Origin: Rosa chinensis
Lineage: Eukaryota > Streptophyta > Magnoliopsida > Rosales > Rosaceae
Length of the DNA stretch: 64,000 bases
NCBI RefSeq assembly: GCF_002994745.2
Contig: NC_037092.1
Coordinates: forward strand, 18,529,501-18,593,500
Reading direction: 5' to 3'
In this document: positions 9,813-20,890 of the stretch, in pieces
How positions within the stretch are numbered: position 1 is the stretch's first letter
Layout: each line of letters starts with the position of its first letter
Translations under genes and position numbers: made by a program
The notes under the pieces: generated by a model
Told to the model about the DNA's origin: nothing
The model's input: only the letters and a program-made list of their open reading frames with translations
Database searches by the model: none

Positions 9813-12248
9813 GGGGGGTGTATTCAATTAGGAGTCTATAGGAGTTTTTTGTATTTTAAGAGTCCTTTAAAATCTGGTGGTATTCAATTAAGATTTTAAA
9901 AAGTCCTTTCAAATCTTGTGGTATTCAATCAAGATTTTAAAAAGTCCTTTCAAATCTTGTGGTATTCAAAAGTCCAGCGATTTTGAAAGATTTTATTAGA
10001 TGCTTGATTTTGTAGGATTCTAGGGTGCCTGGTATAAATACCAAACCCTATCAGAAATCCACCCTCTAGACATGAGATTTTGACGTCTTTCATTTTTTTT
10101 CTCTCACTCTGAAGATGAAAAGGCGTCAAAGATAGAAAACGAACTGACAAAGAGAGAAGACGTACTGACAGTTGACCTCAATCTGCGAACTTGGGGGAAA
10201 TTATCACTTGCTAAAAAGGTATTTTTGATACACATGCCAGTGTTGATCGATTGCAGTGATTTTGGCAATTTTTGATACGTTTATGTGAATGTGTTGGATT
10301 CTGCATATTTGGTCTGGCATTGATAGTTGAAATAATACTTGGCTTCTTTTGGGGCTTTTTCTTTTTTAGGCTGAATTTTTTGTTTGGCTTTGTAATAGAG
10401 AGAATCATAAAAATGTTTGGATATGTAACCTTGTGTACTTTGTGATTTTTATCCATGAAATAGCAGTACTTTTTTCCGTATCCAGGCGAGCCTTTTCTAT
10501 TTTTGCTCTCTAGTCGCATGGTTTGTGTTGTTTTGGTCTGGTTAATGCATTGTTGGAACTTTTAGGAATATTGCTCTGTTTATACCTGCACTCAAGTGGC
10601 TCAATGATAATAATAAATTGTTCTATTCAAGTCTGACTACTTGTTTATGAAATTTACCATTTGGAGATCAGTATTGAAAACATGCGACCAAAAAAGCCAA
10701 ATTATAGCTAGAATGTTCTATTGCAAATCGCTGTGATATTGGATCAACTCATATAGAATGGCACATGCATTTAAGAAATAGTACGTATTGTTCTGAATTA
10801 AAACTTTCTCTTTCTATAATAACAAATCATGTTATTTGTTACAAACCAATACTGGTGTAATTTGATAATGGTAAATGTGCCATCTTTCATATGATAGAAA
10901 CTAAAGATGTTGTGAATCAGGAAAGCTAGAGTTGCCTCATCAGATTTTCTCATGTTCAAATTTGATATGGCCTTGGTTTTGGTACAATCCCTGTGATTTC
11001 GTTGTACAGCATGCAGTTTAGGCAGATTGATTATAAAAATGACTTTTGATATATGATGCTGTCTTATATAGCAGCTTTTGGGGCATATGATTTCCTCTTT
11101 TCCTAAAATGTTAAAAGCCAACGTTTCTTTCTTCTTCTTTTTTTGATTTGAACGTTTCTTTCTTTTTTTACTTGTTCTCATTGCCAAGGTTATATACATC
11201 ATCAGTCTTGTATCATTGTATATGAATGTTACAATGACATATTATTGTTTTGATCCAAATCTGCTATATTGTTTGGATTTGCTGCTATATGCTAGTTAGC
11301 TCTTACCATAATAAGGTATCTAGCTAAATAATTTCTTTTGACTGTGATGATATAGTCTAATGCACTCATTAGCATTCAAGAACATTCCGGGAGAAATTTT
11401 GTTTTCTTGAGTTTTTGAGGTGAAAAACAATGCTGAGCTGAGGTCGATCTTAACTATTTTTCTTTGGAATGAGCAAGTTCCTGCTTCGGTTCTTGACTGT
11501 GAGCCGAACTTTGATTTCAAGAAAGACATTGAGGCAAAGAAGTAATAAGATAATTATCCCTATTAGTATTTCATGTGTCTGAAGTAATAAGATAATTATT
11601 CCTATTAGTATTTCATGTGTCTGGTTATGATTATGAAGACTTTGTATGGAAAGCTGCTTTATGAAATCTTGAGTAGACTTTGTTTCATAATTGGAGACCA
11701 TCCATATGCTTATTTGGTTGATCAACAACTCAAAAATCATTCTGGGTATTGAAAATACCAAACCAGGAAGCGTAGAATAATTTATATCAAATGTATTGTA
11801 CATATAGCATCATATTTACAATATTCTTTCTATAGTCTGTCCTTACAAGATGGATTAGTTTGTCCACACACTCCACTACTATATTCAAATAAGCTAGCTA
11901 TGATTAAACTGGTCATTACTAGTGTTACTGATGCAAATATATATGTAATCTAACTCACATTTAATTAAGCTAGCTATGATCAAATAATAACCTTGTAGGC
12001 GGGGGTCTTATAGATCAAAAAATTATACTATTCTATTATGTTATTTATTCAATTATTGTTATAAGGACAATCCATGCACTTATGAAATCCAAACAAATCT
12101 AAGCAAATCTTGCTAATACAATACATTAAAATCTATTTAAATCCGTGTGGAATTAAAACAATCCGTGGATTCTGTAGAATTCACGAAAATCCACGGATTA
12201 TAAAAAATCAATCAGAATCATTTAAAATCTGGATTGAATACACCCCCC
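9813..12248. mobile_element. PIF/Harbinger element, 2.4 kb, with TAA target duplication
   Basis: The left terminus reads GGGGGGTGTATTCAATTA and the right terminus GATTGAATACACCCCCC, inverted to each other, with TAA on both sides (9810-9812 and 12249-12251). The empty site is visible in the sister segments, where CATGG.CTAAGTCTC is uninterrupted (39545-39567 and 58341-58360). Three-base TWA duplications are the PIF/Harbinger signature. The interior has only small open frames and no recognisable transposase or Myb-like protein, so the element is probably non-autonomous. It is private to this segment copy and therefore younger than the duplication. Confidence 0.8.
11540..11623. repeat. 42-bp tandem duplication inside the Harbinger element
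   Basis: Two adjacent copies of a unit beginning AGTAATAAGATAATTAT and ending CATGTGTCTG, differing at about one base. Confidence 0.75.
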
Positions 12249-12719
12249 TAAGTCTCATCATATTCACCACAACTGATTTAGTAGCTAATGCTACACCAAA
12301 TATTGAAAATGGAGGAGTCAAAACTTTGTTTAAATGGTAAATTTAACACCCATACTAGATTTCTAAATAGTATTTTTTTTTTTTAACTGTGAATGTTCAT
12401 CTCCATCACAAGTCCCCAAATTTACCATTTATATTGTTTGGTAATAAAAAAATCCTAAATTTCATTTGAATTTTCAAAATGTGTTATTTTCAAAACTTCA
12501 ATGTAATTAAAATTTTTCAACTTTTAAGGCCACAGTTCACCTTTATAAATCATTTTCCACTCTATATTTGAAATAAATTTTTAAATAGGGCAAACGTGTC
12601 ACATGGCTGGCGCCACCGAATCATTTTTTCTGTTTTTTAAATGTACTCTAAAATTATCCATAATTTATTAAACTAAAATATCCAAAACTCCCCATGTATA
12701 AACACTAATTTACCCTATT

Positions 12720-13000
12720 CCATACTGAAATGTCATCAGCTCCCAAGTTCCCAACCATCATGTATGCACACGACATGCTTCACAGTTTCATAGTGTAATT
12801 TGACATGACACCCGTGTGTCAGTGCGCTTACTTTTTAAAATGAAACGGTGACACTACATGGACATGACTCACATGAGTATATGGCAAAGCAGCACTATAG
12901 TAGAGAGTGGAGACTGAATTCTGATGAGTTCGATCTGTCTCTGGTCCCGAAAAGAAAAACGTAGGACTTGAATTCTGATGAGTTTCTCTCTTGCTTTCTA
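12720..13000 (+). promoter_or_regulatory. Promoter region conserved upstream of three BMT5-like genes
   Basis: A block with CATGACAC.CGTGTGTCAGTG, then GCGCTTACTTTTTAAAATG and GGTGACACTACATG is nearly identical before the genes at 13.0, 40.3 and 59.4 kb (about 12803-12862, 40120-40178 and 59271-59328). A TATATGGCAAAGCAG motif follows and may hold the TATA box. Conservation partly reflects recent duplication, so function is inferred only. Confidence 0.4.
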
Positions 13001-14433
13001 ATGGAAGTCTTTGGGTTTGAGAAGCGTATCAAGCACTACACCAACTATCAGAGAATACTCTTGGTCGGAGAAGGAGACTTCTCCTTTGCCGTTTCGTTAG
13101 CCAGAGCTTTCGGCTCTTCCACCGAGATGGTCGCTACTTCTCTCGACACCAGAGGTAAAAAAATCTTGTTTCCGGTACGACCCAGTTTTGATTTTTGGTT
13201 CAAGAAACCAATTTTCATGCATTATATACTCATTTGCTTCTGAAATTTATGTTTTGGTGATGACCCAAATGAGATAACTGATAGATGGGACTAAAGATTT
13301 GGTCTTTTTGTTCAATCTAGAGGATTTCTGGTTGAAAACCCTTTCATTAATTGTGAGATGGGACTAAAGATTCGATCTTTTTGGTTAAACTAGAGGGTTT
13401 CTGATTGAGATTCTTTTGTATGGTAATTGTAGAGTCATTGAGGGAGAAGTATTCAAAGGCTATGAGCAATGTGATGGAATTGGAGAACAGGGGATGCAGA
13501 GTACTTCTTGAAGTGGATGTGCACAGAATGAGCCAACACCCTTTTCTGAGTTGTTTTCGGTTTGATCGAATAATCTACAATTTTCCTCATGCCGGTTACT
13601 TGCACGGTCAATCATCATCCGAGCACAACCAGTTTCAAATTTGGTTAGTTCATAGTTAGAACAAATCCCATGTATGCAGTTGTGTTAGGGGTTATGGTAC
13701 ATTTTATGTGTTGATTGAGGCTGAATTTATTTTTTGGGGGAAATGGTTTTATGGTTATGGACTCGGGGTTTATATTAGATAGTTTTTTAGTGGATCATGT
13801 AGATTGTGTGTTGATTGTGTAGATCTGAGACTGAGTATATTTTAGGGGGAGAAGGGTTTATGTTCAAATTTGGCAAGTTCAAACAAAAGCCATATATGCA
13901 GTGTTTTATGACGATTATGATAGATTTTATGTGTTGATTGATGCTTTAGCTTGGTTTGGGGGAAAGGGTTTAATGGGTAGGGGTTTATTTTAGATTTGAG
14001 AATTGAATTGATGCTTGGCTGTTGGGTTGTAACGCACTACATTAGCAGAGCAAGGAAACAAGGTAGTTGGATTGTAGATTAAAATTCATGAATTTTCAGG
14101 TTCCATCAGGATTTGGTGAGGGGATTCTTCAAGAATGCGCGTGAAATGCTTACCGAAATAGGAGAAATTCATGTGACACACAAGACAACATATCCTTTCA
14201 GTCGATGGGAAATAGTGAAGTTAGCAGAAGAGGTTGGGTTGTATTTGCTTCAGGAAGAAAAATTCTCAAAATGGGATTATCCAGGTTATGAAAATAAGAG
14301 AGGAGCTGGGTTATGTGATCAAACTTTTCCTGTTGGAGAATGTAGCACCTTCAAATTTGCCAAGCTATTGTACCATTCTACCCCTTCCAGTTACTGCATT
14401 GACTTGGTTCGGGCGTACGGTCAGGATTCTTGA
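13001..14433 (+). CDS. BMT5-like/DUF2431 methyltransferase-type protein (At4g26485-like), copy 1
   Basis: Exons 13001-13154, 13433-13643 and 14100-14433 join in frame with GT-AG introns to give about 232 residues. The domain is the one named after yeast Bmt5, a 25S rRNA uridine-N3 methyltransferase. Visible are the SAM-binding glycine motif ILLVGEGDFSFAVSLARAFG early on, the mid-domain FDRIIYNFPHAGY, and the end block EIHVTHKTTYPFSRWEIV. In plants these are mostly uncharacterised At4g26485-like proteins, so rRNA methylation is only inferred. I start at ATG 13001 because the upstream ATG used by the 59.4-kb copy is lost here (GTAGGAC in place of ATGGAC). The stop falls at AYGQDS, about 35 codons earlier than in that copy, through a CGA to TGA change. 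The frame is otherwise intact. Confidence 0.8.
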
Positions 14434-14817
14434 ATTAACGGTCCTTACATGCACCACTGTAAGCTACGAACTTTGACGATTATGTTTCGTCTAAATTTTC
14501 AATTGATTTTACTTCAACAAGTTTGCATGTGGATTCTGTGAGCCTAAATCTTTTTCAGGTTTAATACACCCAATGGGCAAATTGACCAAGCAATTCCTTC
14601 CAAATGAAAAACTTAACTCTGTTTTCAAGTTTGTTCCCCAAATTTTTCATTTTTCTGGAGTATAATTTTGTTTGCCGCTACTCATCATGATATATCATCA
14701 TGCATTCATACCACATATGTATGTATTGCTAATACATTATGTTCAAAATACAGTTTACCCTTTCTATTGTATTTTGTAGCAAATTCATGATACACAAACT
14801 GACAACATATCATTATG
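14434..14817 (+). other. 3' flank of copy 1, shared with the 59.4-kb copy
   Basis: Matches the sequence after the 59.4-kb gene until about 14817, where similarity stops and the SPIKE1 fragment begins. No gene seen. Confidence 0.5.
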
Positions 14818-15309
14818 TTCAGAATACAGTTTACCATTTCTATTGCATGTAGATTCTGATGACCATATCTTTTGCAGAGCTCTTTGATGACTATGGATAG
14901 ATATGCAGCTGCAGAAAGCTTCTATAAGCTTGCTATGGCATTTGCCCCTGTCCCAGATCTTCATATAATGTGGTTACTTCATTTATGTGATGCACATCAA
15001 GATATGCAGTCGTGGGCAGAATCTGCTCAGTGTGCTGTCGCTGTGGCTGGTATTGTAATGCAGGTAAAGTGTTACTCTGCTTTATTTCCTTATTGTTTTT
15101 TTTTTCTTTTTTGATGTGACTTCTGCATGGAACACTTGTCAGTTCTCAAATTTGTTGCTGTTTTCAACTATTGGAACATTCTTATTACCAAATTTTCAAC
15201 TGTTTGAACGTACCTATTACTGACCTTGCAAATGTCAAATTATATGGCTTCTAAGATAACTGTGCAGTTTTCTTTTACTCCCCTCTCCGTTTTGACATAT
15301 TTGCTTGGT

Positions 15310-15856
15310 GGATTTTTTTTTTTGGAAAGAAACAGCTTTTTATTGAAAAAGCAAAAAACAAGTTACAAGGAGTCTGCTTTAAAGATCTAAAAAGGGAATC
15401 TAGGCTATAGGCTTAGCATCTCGACTAATAATACTAATCAAAGCTTAGGGGCTTATACTACAGCTGCTTGCCAGTTAAGAATAATGGAAGAAAGATTATA
15501 ATCCTTGAATTCCTTAGAAATAGAAGCCCATAAGGATCCCCAAAACTTGACGCTCTCCCACAGGTCTTCCCTCTCCACCCCTCCATAGTTTTCAAATAGT
15601 CTTTTATTTCTTTCCATCCAGACCACCCAAATTACAGCTAGCACTCCACAACCCCAAAGGGTTCTGGCCTTTTTCCCTTTACCAAAAGCTATAGGGTTTT
15701 CTCTTAGCAAGTCACTTCTCTCTAATGGAGTTGTCCAGTCCACTCTTGCCTCCCTAAATAACTTTTTCCATAAGAAATTAGCCACTTCACAATGCACAGA
15801 GACATGATCAGCATTTTCCCCTAAATAACTTTTATTTTAATTTTATTTTTCCGATG
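15310..15856 (-). mobile_element. 5'-truncated LINE (zf-RVT region)
   Basis: The minus-strand frame at 15453-15797 reads MHCEVANFLWKKLF, then GCGVLAVIWVVWMERNKRLFEN, the zinc-binding region after reverse transcriptase in plant L1-type elements. A poly-T run at about 15311-15322 is its poly-A tail on the other strand. The flanks carry an imperfect 15-16 bp duplication (ACATATTTGCTTGGT at 15295-15309, ACATATTTTGCTTGGT at 15857-15872). It sits in a SPIKE1 intron. Confidence 0.8.
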
Positions 15857-15994
15857 CACATATTTTGCTTGGTTTCTTACCTTCTTTTACAGCAATTTGT
15901 TTTTATATTGAAACAATAGCTAGATATTATATGGCCCCATTTATTTTAAAAATAATAGTGAGATATTATGGATATTTTGTTGTTTGAGAATAGG

Positions 15995-16155
15995 TCACCC
16001 TCACTGTACAGGTTGATGTACAATACCAATTTTTTCCTCGATTCAGTACTTTTGATCTGGTTTGTTATACGTACAATTAAAATCACCCTCAGTGTACAGG
16101 TTGATGTACAATACCAATTTTTTTCTCGATTCAGTACTTTCGATCTGGTTTGTTA
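15995..16155. repeat. 88-bp tandem duplication
   Basis: Two copies of a unit starting TCACCCTCA.TGTACAGG lie 88 bp apart, in the intron of the SPIKE1 fragment. Confidence 0.8.
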
Positions 16156-17593
16156 CTTTGCATAAGATGATTATAGAGTACTTTGTATACTGAAGATTAG
16201 AAAGAAAAGTCACACTGTTCATTGGTTTAGTTTTTAGCTTACAGTCTACTTTAATTCTGTCGGCTTTGATGGCCAGAAATGATGGTGTTTGGAGCAAAGA
16301 TCACATAACTGCTCTGCGTAAAATTTGTCCAATGGTCAGTAGTGAGATCAGCTCTGAGGCTGCTGCAGCTGAGGTAGAGGGATATGGTGCATCAAAACTT
16401 ACTGTTGACTCTGCCGTGAAGTACCTACAACTCGCAAATAAGCTCTTTTCTCAAGCTGAACTTTTTCATTTCTGTGCAAGCATTCTGGAACTTGTTATTC
16501 CAGTTTATAAAAGCAGGCGGGCATATGGACAGCTGAGCAAATGTCACACAATGCTTACTAATATATATGAATCAATCCTTGAGCAGGAATCAAGCCCAAT
16601 TCCATTCACTGATGCAACATGCTATAGGGTAGGGTTTTATGGTGATAGATTTGGAAAATTAGACAGAAAGGAATATGTATACAGGGAGCCACGTGATGTA
16701 AGACCAGGTGACATAATGGAGAAACTTAGCCATAGCTACGAGTCTAGTATGGATGGAAATCACACCTTACACATCATTCCGGGTTCTAGGCAGGTAAAGG
16801 CAGATGAGTTGCAGTCTGGAGTATGCTATTTTCAGATAACTGCTGTTGATCCAGTCATGGAAGATGAAGATTTGGGAAGCAGAAGGAAGAGAATCTTCTC
16901 TCTTTCAACAGGAAGTGTTCGTGCCCGAGTCTTTGACCGCTTTTTGTTTGATACACCTTTTACGAAAAATGGAAAAACTCAAGGTGGATTGGAAGACCAG
17001 TGGAAGAGGCGGACTGTTCTTCAGACTGAAGGTTCATTCCCAGCTCTTGTTAACAGGCTTGTAGTTACTATATCCGAATCGCTTGAGTTCTCCCCTGTAT
17101 AAAATGCCATTGGAATGATTGAAACTCGGACGGCTGCTCTACGTAATGAACTTGAAGAGCCTCGCAGTTCTGAGGGGGATCAACTCCCACCTCTCCAGAG
17201 CCTGCAGAGAATTCTTCAAGGAAGTATTGCAGTTCAGGTTGAGTTCTGACCCGTCATTTTCTACTTAGTTTGCTGACCCCGGATCTAATATACACTACTA
17301 CAGTGTAGCTTTACAAATTCTCTACTTTATATATGCAGGTCAACAGTGGTGTTCTAAGTGTGTGCACTGCATTCCTTTCCGGTGAGCCTGCCACACGGTT
17401 GCGGTCACAAGAATTGCAGCAACTCATTGCGGCTCTCCTTGAATTTATGGCTGTATGCAAGCGTGCCATCCATGTACACTTCAGATTGATTGGTGAGGAA
17501 GACCAAGAATTCCACACACAGCTTGTGAATGGATTTCAATCTCTAACTGCTGAGTTATCTCATTATATCCCTGCCATCCTGTCCCAGCTGTGA

Positions 17594-18720
17594 CATTATT
17601 GTATCATAATTACGGTATCATTGCTTCATTTTTTGGCCTCAGTGCTGTTGTTGCTAGTGTGTCGATTTTTCCCATCTAGTGTGCAACATATTCCATGGTT
17701 GTGACCCATGTATCAGCAGCATGAATATTGTTTTATATACGCTTTATGAATGTTATTGAGCTGTTTATTTTGTATTTCATTTTTCTGGATACAGGACTCG
17801 GATCTGTAGTTTCTGCTGTCTCTCTTCCTTGCCCTTGGACTCCGACATCCCATAATATAACTTTTCTTCTTCTATATATTCCTAGTTTTACCCCGTTCTC
17901 TTCTCTCTACACCTCACATCCAACTCCATTGTCGTGGAGGTGCGGTTCTGATTTGGTGGCACCAGTGTTTGCTTGAGACTGGTGCGCTCATAGGCAGACG
18001 GCAAGGGTAAAATGTTTTTGGAGATCGTGACTGGTACCGAGAAGGAAAGTGATTGTGGTGAGGGATTGGCCGTGACCATGAGCGCTCACTCTATTAATTA
18101 AACCATTTCAATATTTGAGTGCTCACTCTTAACTTTTTGGTTTGAGCGAGTTCTCCACATTTTGGAGTTGTATAAAGTAATTATGCTTTGCACCGCATCA
18201 CTCGGCATCTCTTCAAAACTCTGCAAAATTAAATACTTTCATATCAAATGCAGTAATACACCATTAACAGAAGTTCGGACCGAAAAAAAAAGGCTAGAGC
18301 CAAGAGGTTGGTGAACGGGGCCGAACATTGCTGTTGGAGAAGAATATATAAAGATTTGTAAACGTCATTCACCTTAGCAATGTGTACGTGATTCTCGTCT
18401 TTTCCGGCAAACTGATCATGGAAAATATTTATATATGAAACGATAAGATAAACATCAACAAGGATCGAGAAACCAAAAGGGCGCATTACCTAGTTTTCTG
18501 ACAAGGGCAAAATTAATTTAATATTTAAGTAATCATTACATGGAAGTTAAACAGACTGGGAAAGAAAACTAGGAGTCCTATTGAACTACAAACATCCATG
18601 TAAATTAATTTTGCCTTGATCTTCGTGTTCTTAATTTGAAAATGGGTGGTAATTTAATGAGGCACGATAATATATAAGTTGATGCAACTGCCCCAAAAAG
18701 AACAGATCAAAGTTTCCAGA
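17594..18720. other. Intergenic; promoter of the coiled-coil copy at its end
   Basis: No gene supported. At 18669-18677 a TATATAAG sits about 45 bp before the ATG at 18721, a plausible TATA box for the next gene. Confidence 0.4.
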
Positions 18721-20005
18721 ATGAATTTCTCTAGCTTAGAGAGGGTGATGCAGAATTTAGAGAGACTGATTAAGGAGTTAGAGAGACTGACTAAGGAGTC
18801 GGAGAGTTTTGTTAATCCGTTACGAAGAGCGAGTAAACAGTTACGTGCACTTATTAACAAGCAGAAAATGGATTTGTCTTTCTTAGAGAGACTAGCTAAG
18901 CAGTTTGACAGAGTAGTTAAACAGTTTGAGAGACTCCCTAAGCAGTTTGGGAGACTGTTTAAACAGTTTGAGAGACTGGCTAAGCAGTTTGGAAGACTGG
19001 TTAAACAGTTTGAGAGTCTGGCTACGCAATTTGATAGAGTGTTTAAACAGTTTGAGAGACTCGCTAAGCAGTTTGAAAGACCGGTTAAACGGTTTGAGAG
19101 ACTCGTTAAGAGGTTTGAGAGACTATTTAAACAGTTAGAGGGAGGAAGGATTAATCACTATAGCAGGTCCCAGAAGATACTGTTAGTGGGAGAGGGGGAC
19201 TTTTCTTTTGCTCTTTGCTTGGCCAGAGCTTTCGGCTCTGCTGACAACATGGTTGCTACTTCTCTCGACTCCAAAGGTACGTACTTGCATCTAAATGAAA
19301 GAATAGAGCTGCAAATTTGATTGTTCTCCCTAAATTAGATGTTTCAATCCCTGACTGACATCCTTTGTATATTTCCAACTTGTAGGGTCCTTAATGACGA
19401 ACTACTCAAAAGCTATGACCAACTTGCTGGAATTAGAAGGCAGGGAATGCAAGATATTTCATAAAGTCGATGCCCGTGTCATGCGTTATCATCCTTACCT
19501 TCTCTTCATGAGGTTTGATCGCATAATCTATAATTTTCCACACGCGGGCTACATGAATGGTTCCTCTTCTTCTGAGCGTAACGCAACTCAAATTTGGTAG
19601 ATTTATTATACAACACATGTTCTCTAGAGCCTCTTCACTCGTTCATTTCCAATTGTTTTTGGGTTGGATATACTCTTGTTTCTAATATATGTTAACTGCG
19701 TGTATGGTGCATTTTTTTTCAGGTTCCATAAGAATTTGGTCAGGAGGTTCTTCATTAGTGCACGTGAAATGCTGACTACAGATGGAGAAATTCATGTGAC
19801 GCACAAGACAACATATCCTTTTAGTGAGTGGAAATTAGTGAAAATAGCAGAAGATGTTGGGTTGTATCTGGTTGGTGAAGAAAGGTTCTCACTATTTGAT
19901 TATCCCGGCTATGAAAATAAGAGAGGAGCTGGGATCTGTGATCAAACTTTTCCGGTGGGAATGTCTAGCACCTTCAGATTCGCCAAGAACTACTTGTACT
20001 GTTAA
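18721..20005 (+). CDS. BMT5-like/DUF2431 protein with N-terminal heptad-repeat coiled coil, copy 2
   Basis: Exons 18721-19276, 19386-19596 and 19723-20005 join in frame to about 349 residues. From about residue 145 it is an ordinary family member: KILLVGEGDFSFALCLARAFG near 152, FDRIIYNFPHAGY, and EIHVTHKTTYPFSEW. The first 140 or so residues are unlike any sibling. They form about 19 heptads in one register, starting LERVMQN, LERLIKE, LERLTKE and settling into KQFERLA-like units, with Leu/Phe at one core position and Leu/Val at the other, and Arg/Lys/Glu outside. This predicts a long coiled coil for oligomerisation. The start at 18721 is preferred over an ATG at 18682 because a TATATAAG lies only about 10 bp before the latter. 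Splice sites and domain are intact. Confidence 0.8.
18736..19140 (+). repeat. 21-bp minisatellite encoding heptads
   Basis: From about 18889 to 19134 the DNA repeats a 21-bp unit of the type CTAAGCAGTTTGAGAGACTGG, each unit giving one heptad. Less regular units extend back to 18736. The array lies inside exon 1 of the preceding gene and keeps frame throughout. Confidence 0.85.
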
Positions 20006-20478
20006 GCTACCAGTACTTCCAGTTCGACTTGGGTGCTTTGGATGGTAACAGAAATGTATGGGCCGGTGTATTGCCATGTTAATGAATGATCTGGCAGGCT
20101 CTTTTATCCTTTCATGCATCTCTGCCACAAAATAGTGTGTTTTATTTCAATTACTATGTTTCTTTAAAATTGGTGAGAAGGAATTTTGATAGGAAATGGG
20201 ACTACCACTATTGGAAAACTCTCGAGCAAGTTTAAGGTTGTTTTGAGACTATAGCATCTCACTGTACAAGAAATTTTGTACTCAAATGGCATAAGCAGTG
20301 CACATATATAACAATAGACGTAGCAAGGTCGATCTCCTACATTAAGGAATTTAGATGAAGAATCACATACTTTGGACATTACAACCATAATTTCATAACT
20401 TTTAATACAAGAGCAAATTGATCTCCTTGGTTATCTTGGATTCTTGACAAAACCAGGATCCCATATACGTATGCAGTC
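20006..20478. other. Intergenic between convergent genes
   Basis: 3' flanks of the coiled-coil gene (plus strand) and of the receptor-type kinase (minus strand). No gene seen. Confidence 0.4.
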
Positions 20479-20853
20479 TTAACGTCCACCAAAGTCGGAA
20501 ATCGTCATACTGTTTATTGATAAACCATATATGCACATAGTTTCCATACTAGCAGTTGTCCAATTATTGTATCTAGAAAATGCTGGCATTGTTGGTTCAG
20601 GCAAAGGCACTTCATTTTTCAACATAGATATCGCATCTGACATGGTGGGCCGGTCATCTTCATTTTCTTCCGCGCACAGCAGACCAACATGGATGCATCT
20701 TAACAGTTGATGTTTGTCAATACGAGAAACTTCCAGTTTTGGATCCACTAGTTGTAGCCCTGCACCTTTTTGCCATAACTGCCGTGCCTGATGAATAAAC
20801 AAAACTATCAGTTAATTTAGAATAACAGATGATTGAATCTTACAGCTTAAACA

Positions 20854-20890
<37 letters not shown>

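Larger units (their letters stand above)
14818..17593 (+). pseudogene. SPK1: SPIKE1 (DOCK-family RopGEF) 3' fragment
   Basis: Three exon blocks, 14878-15063, 16263-17237 and 17340-17593, encode the C-terminal part of the DHR-2 domain of plant SPIKE1, the DOCK-family exchange factor that activates ROP GTPases. Strong pieces are SFYKLAMAFAPVPDLH, GVWSKDHITALRKICPM, AVKYLQLANKLFSQAELFHF, GYGASKLTVDSA, REPRDVRPGDIMEKLSH, SGVLSVCTAFLSGEPATRL and the end SLTAELSHYIPAILSQL. Most of the roughly 1800-residue protein is absent. A TAA at 17100-17102 stands where NAIGMIE should be preceded by a Glu codon, and the acceptor before exon 2 reads CG at 16261-16262. A LINE sits in the first intron. It begins exactly where the methyltransferase segment ends, so a partial copy was joined here. 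Non-functional as SPIKE1. Confidence 0.9.

Noticed and set aside
12030..12250. Possible second inverted repeat making a separate MITE
   Set aside because: It is the right terminal region of the larger 9813-12248 Harbinger element.
18926..19138. Second open frame with its own heptads inside exon 1 of copy 2
   Set aside because: Any 21-bp repeat gives a 7-residue repeat in every frame; the other frame continues into the conserved domain, so this one is a shadow.
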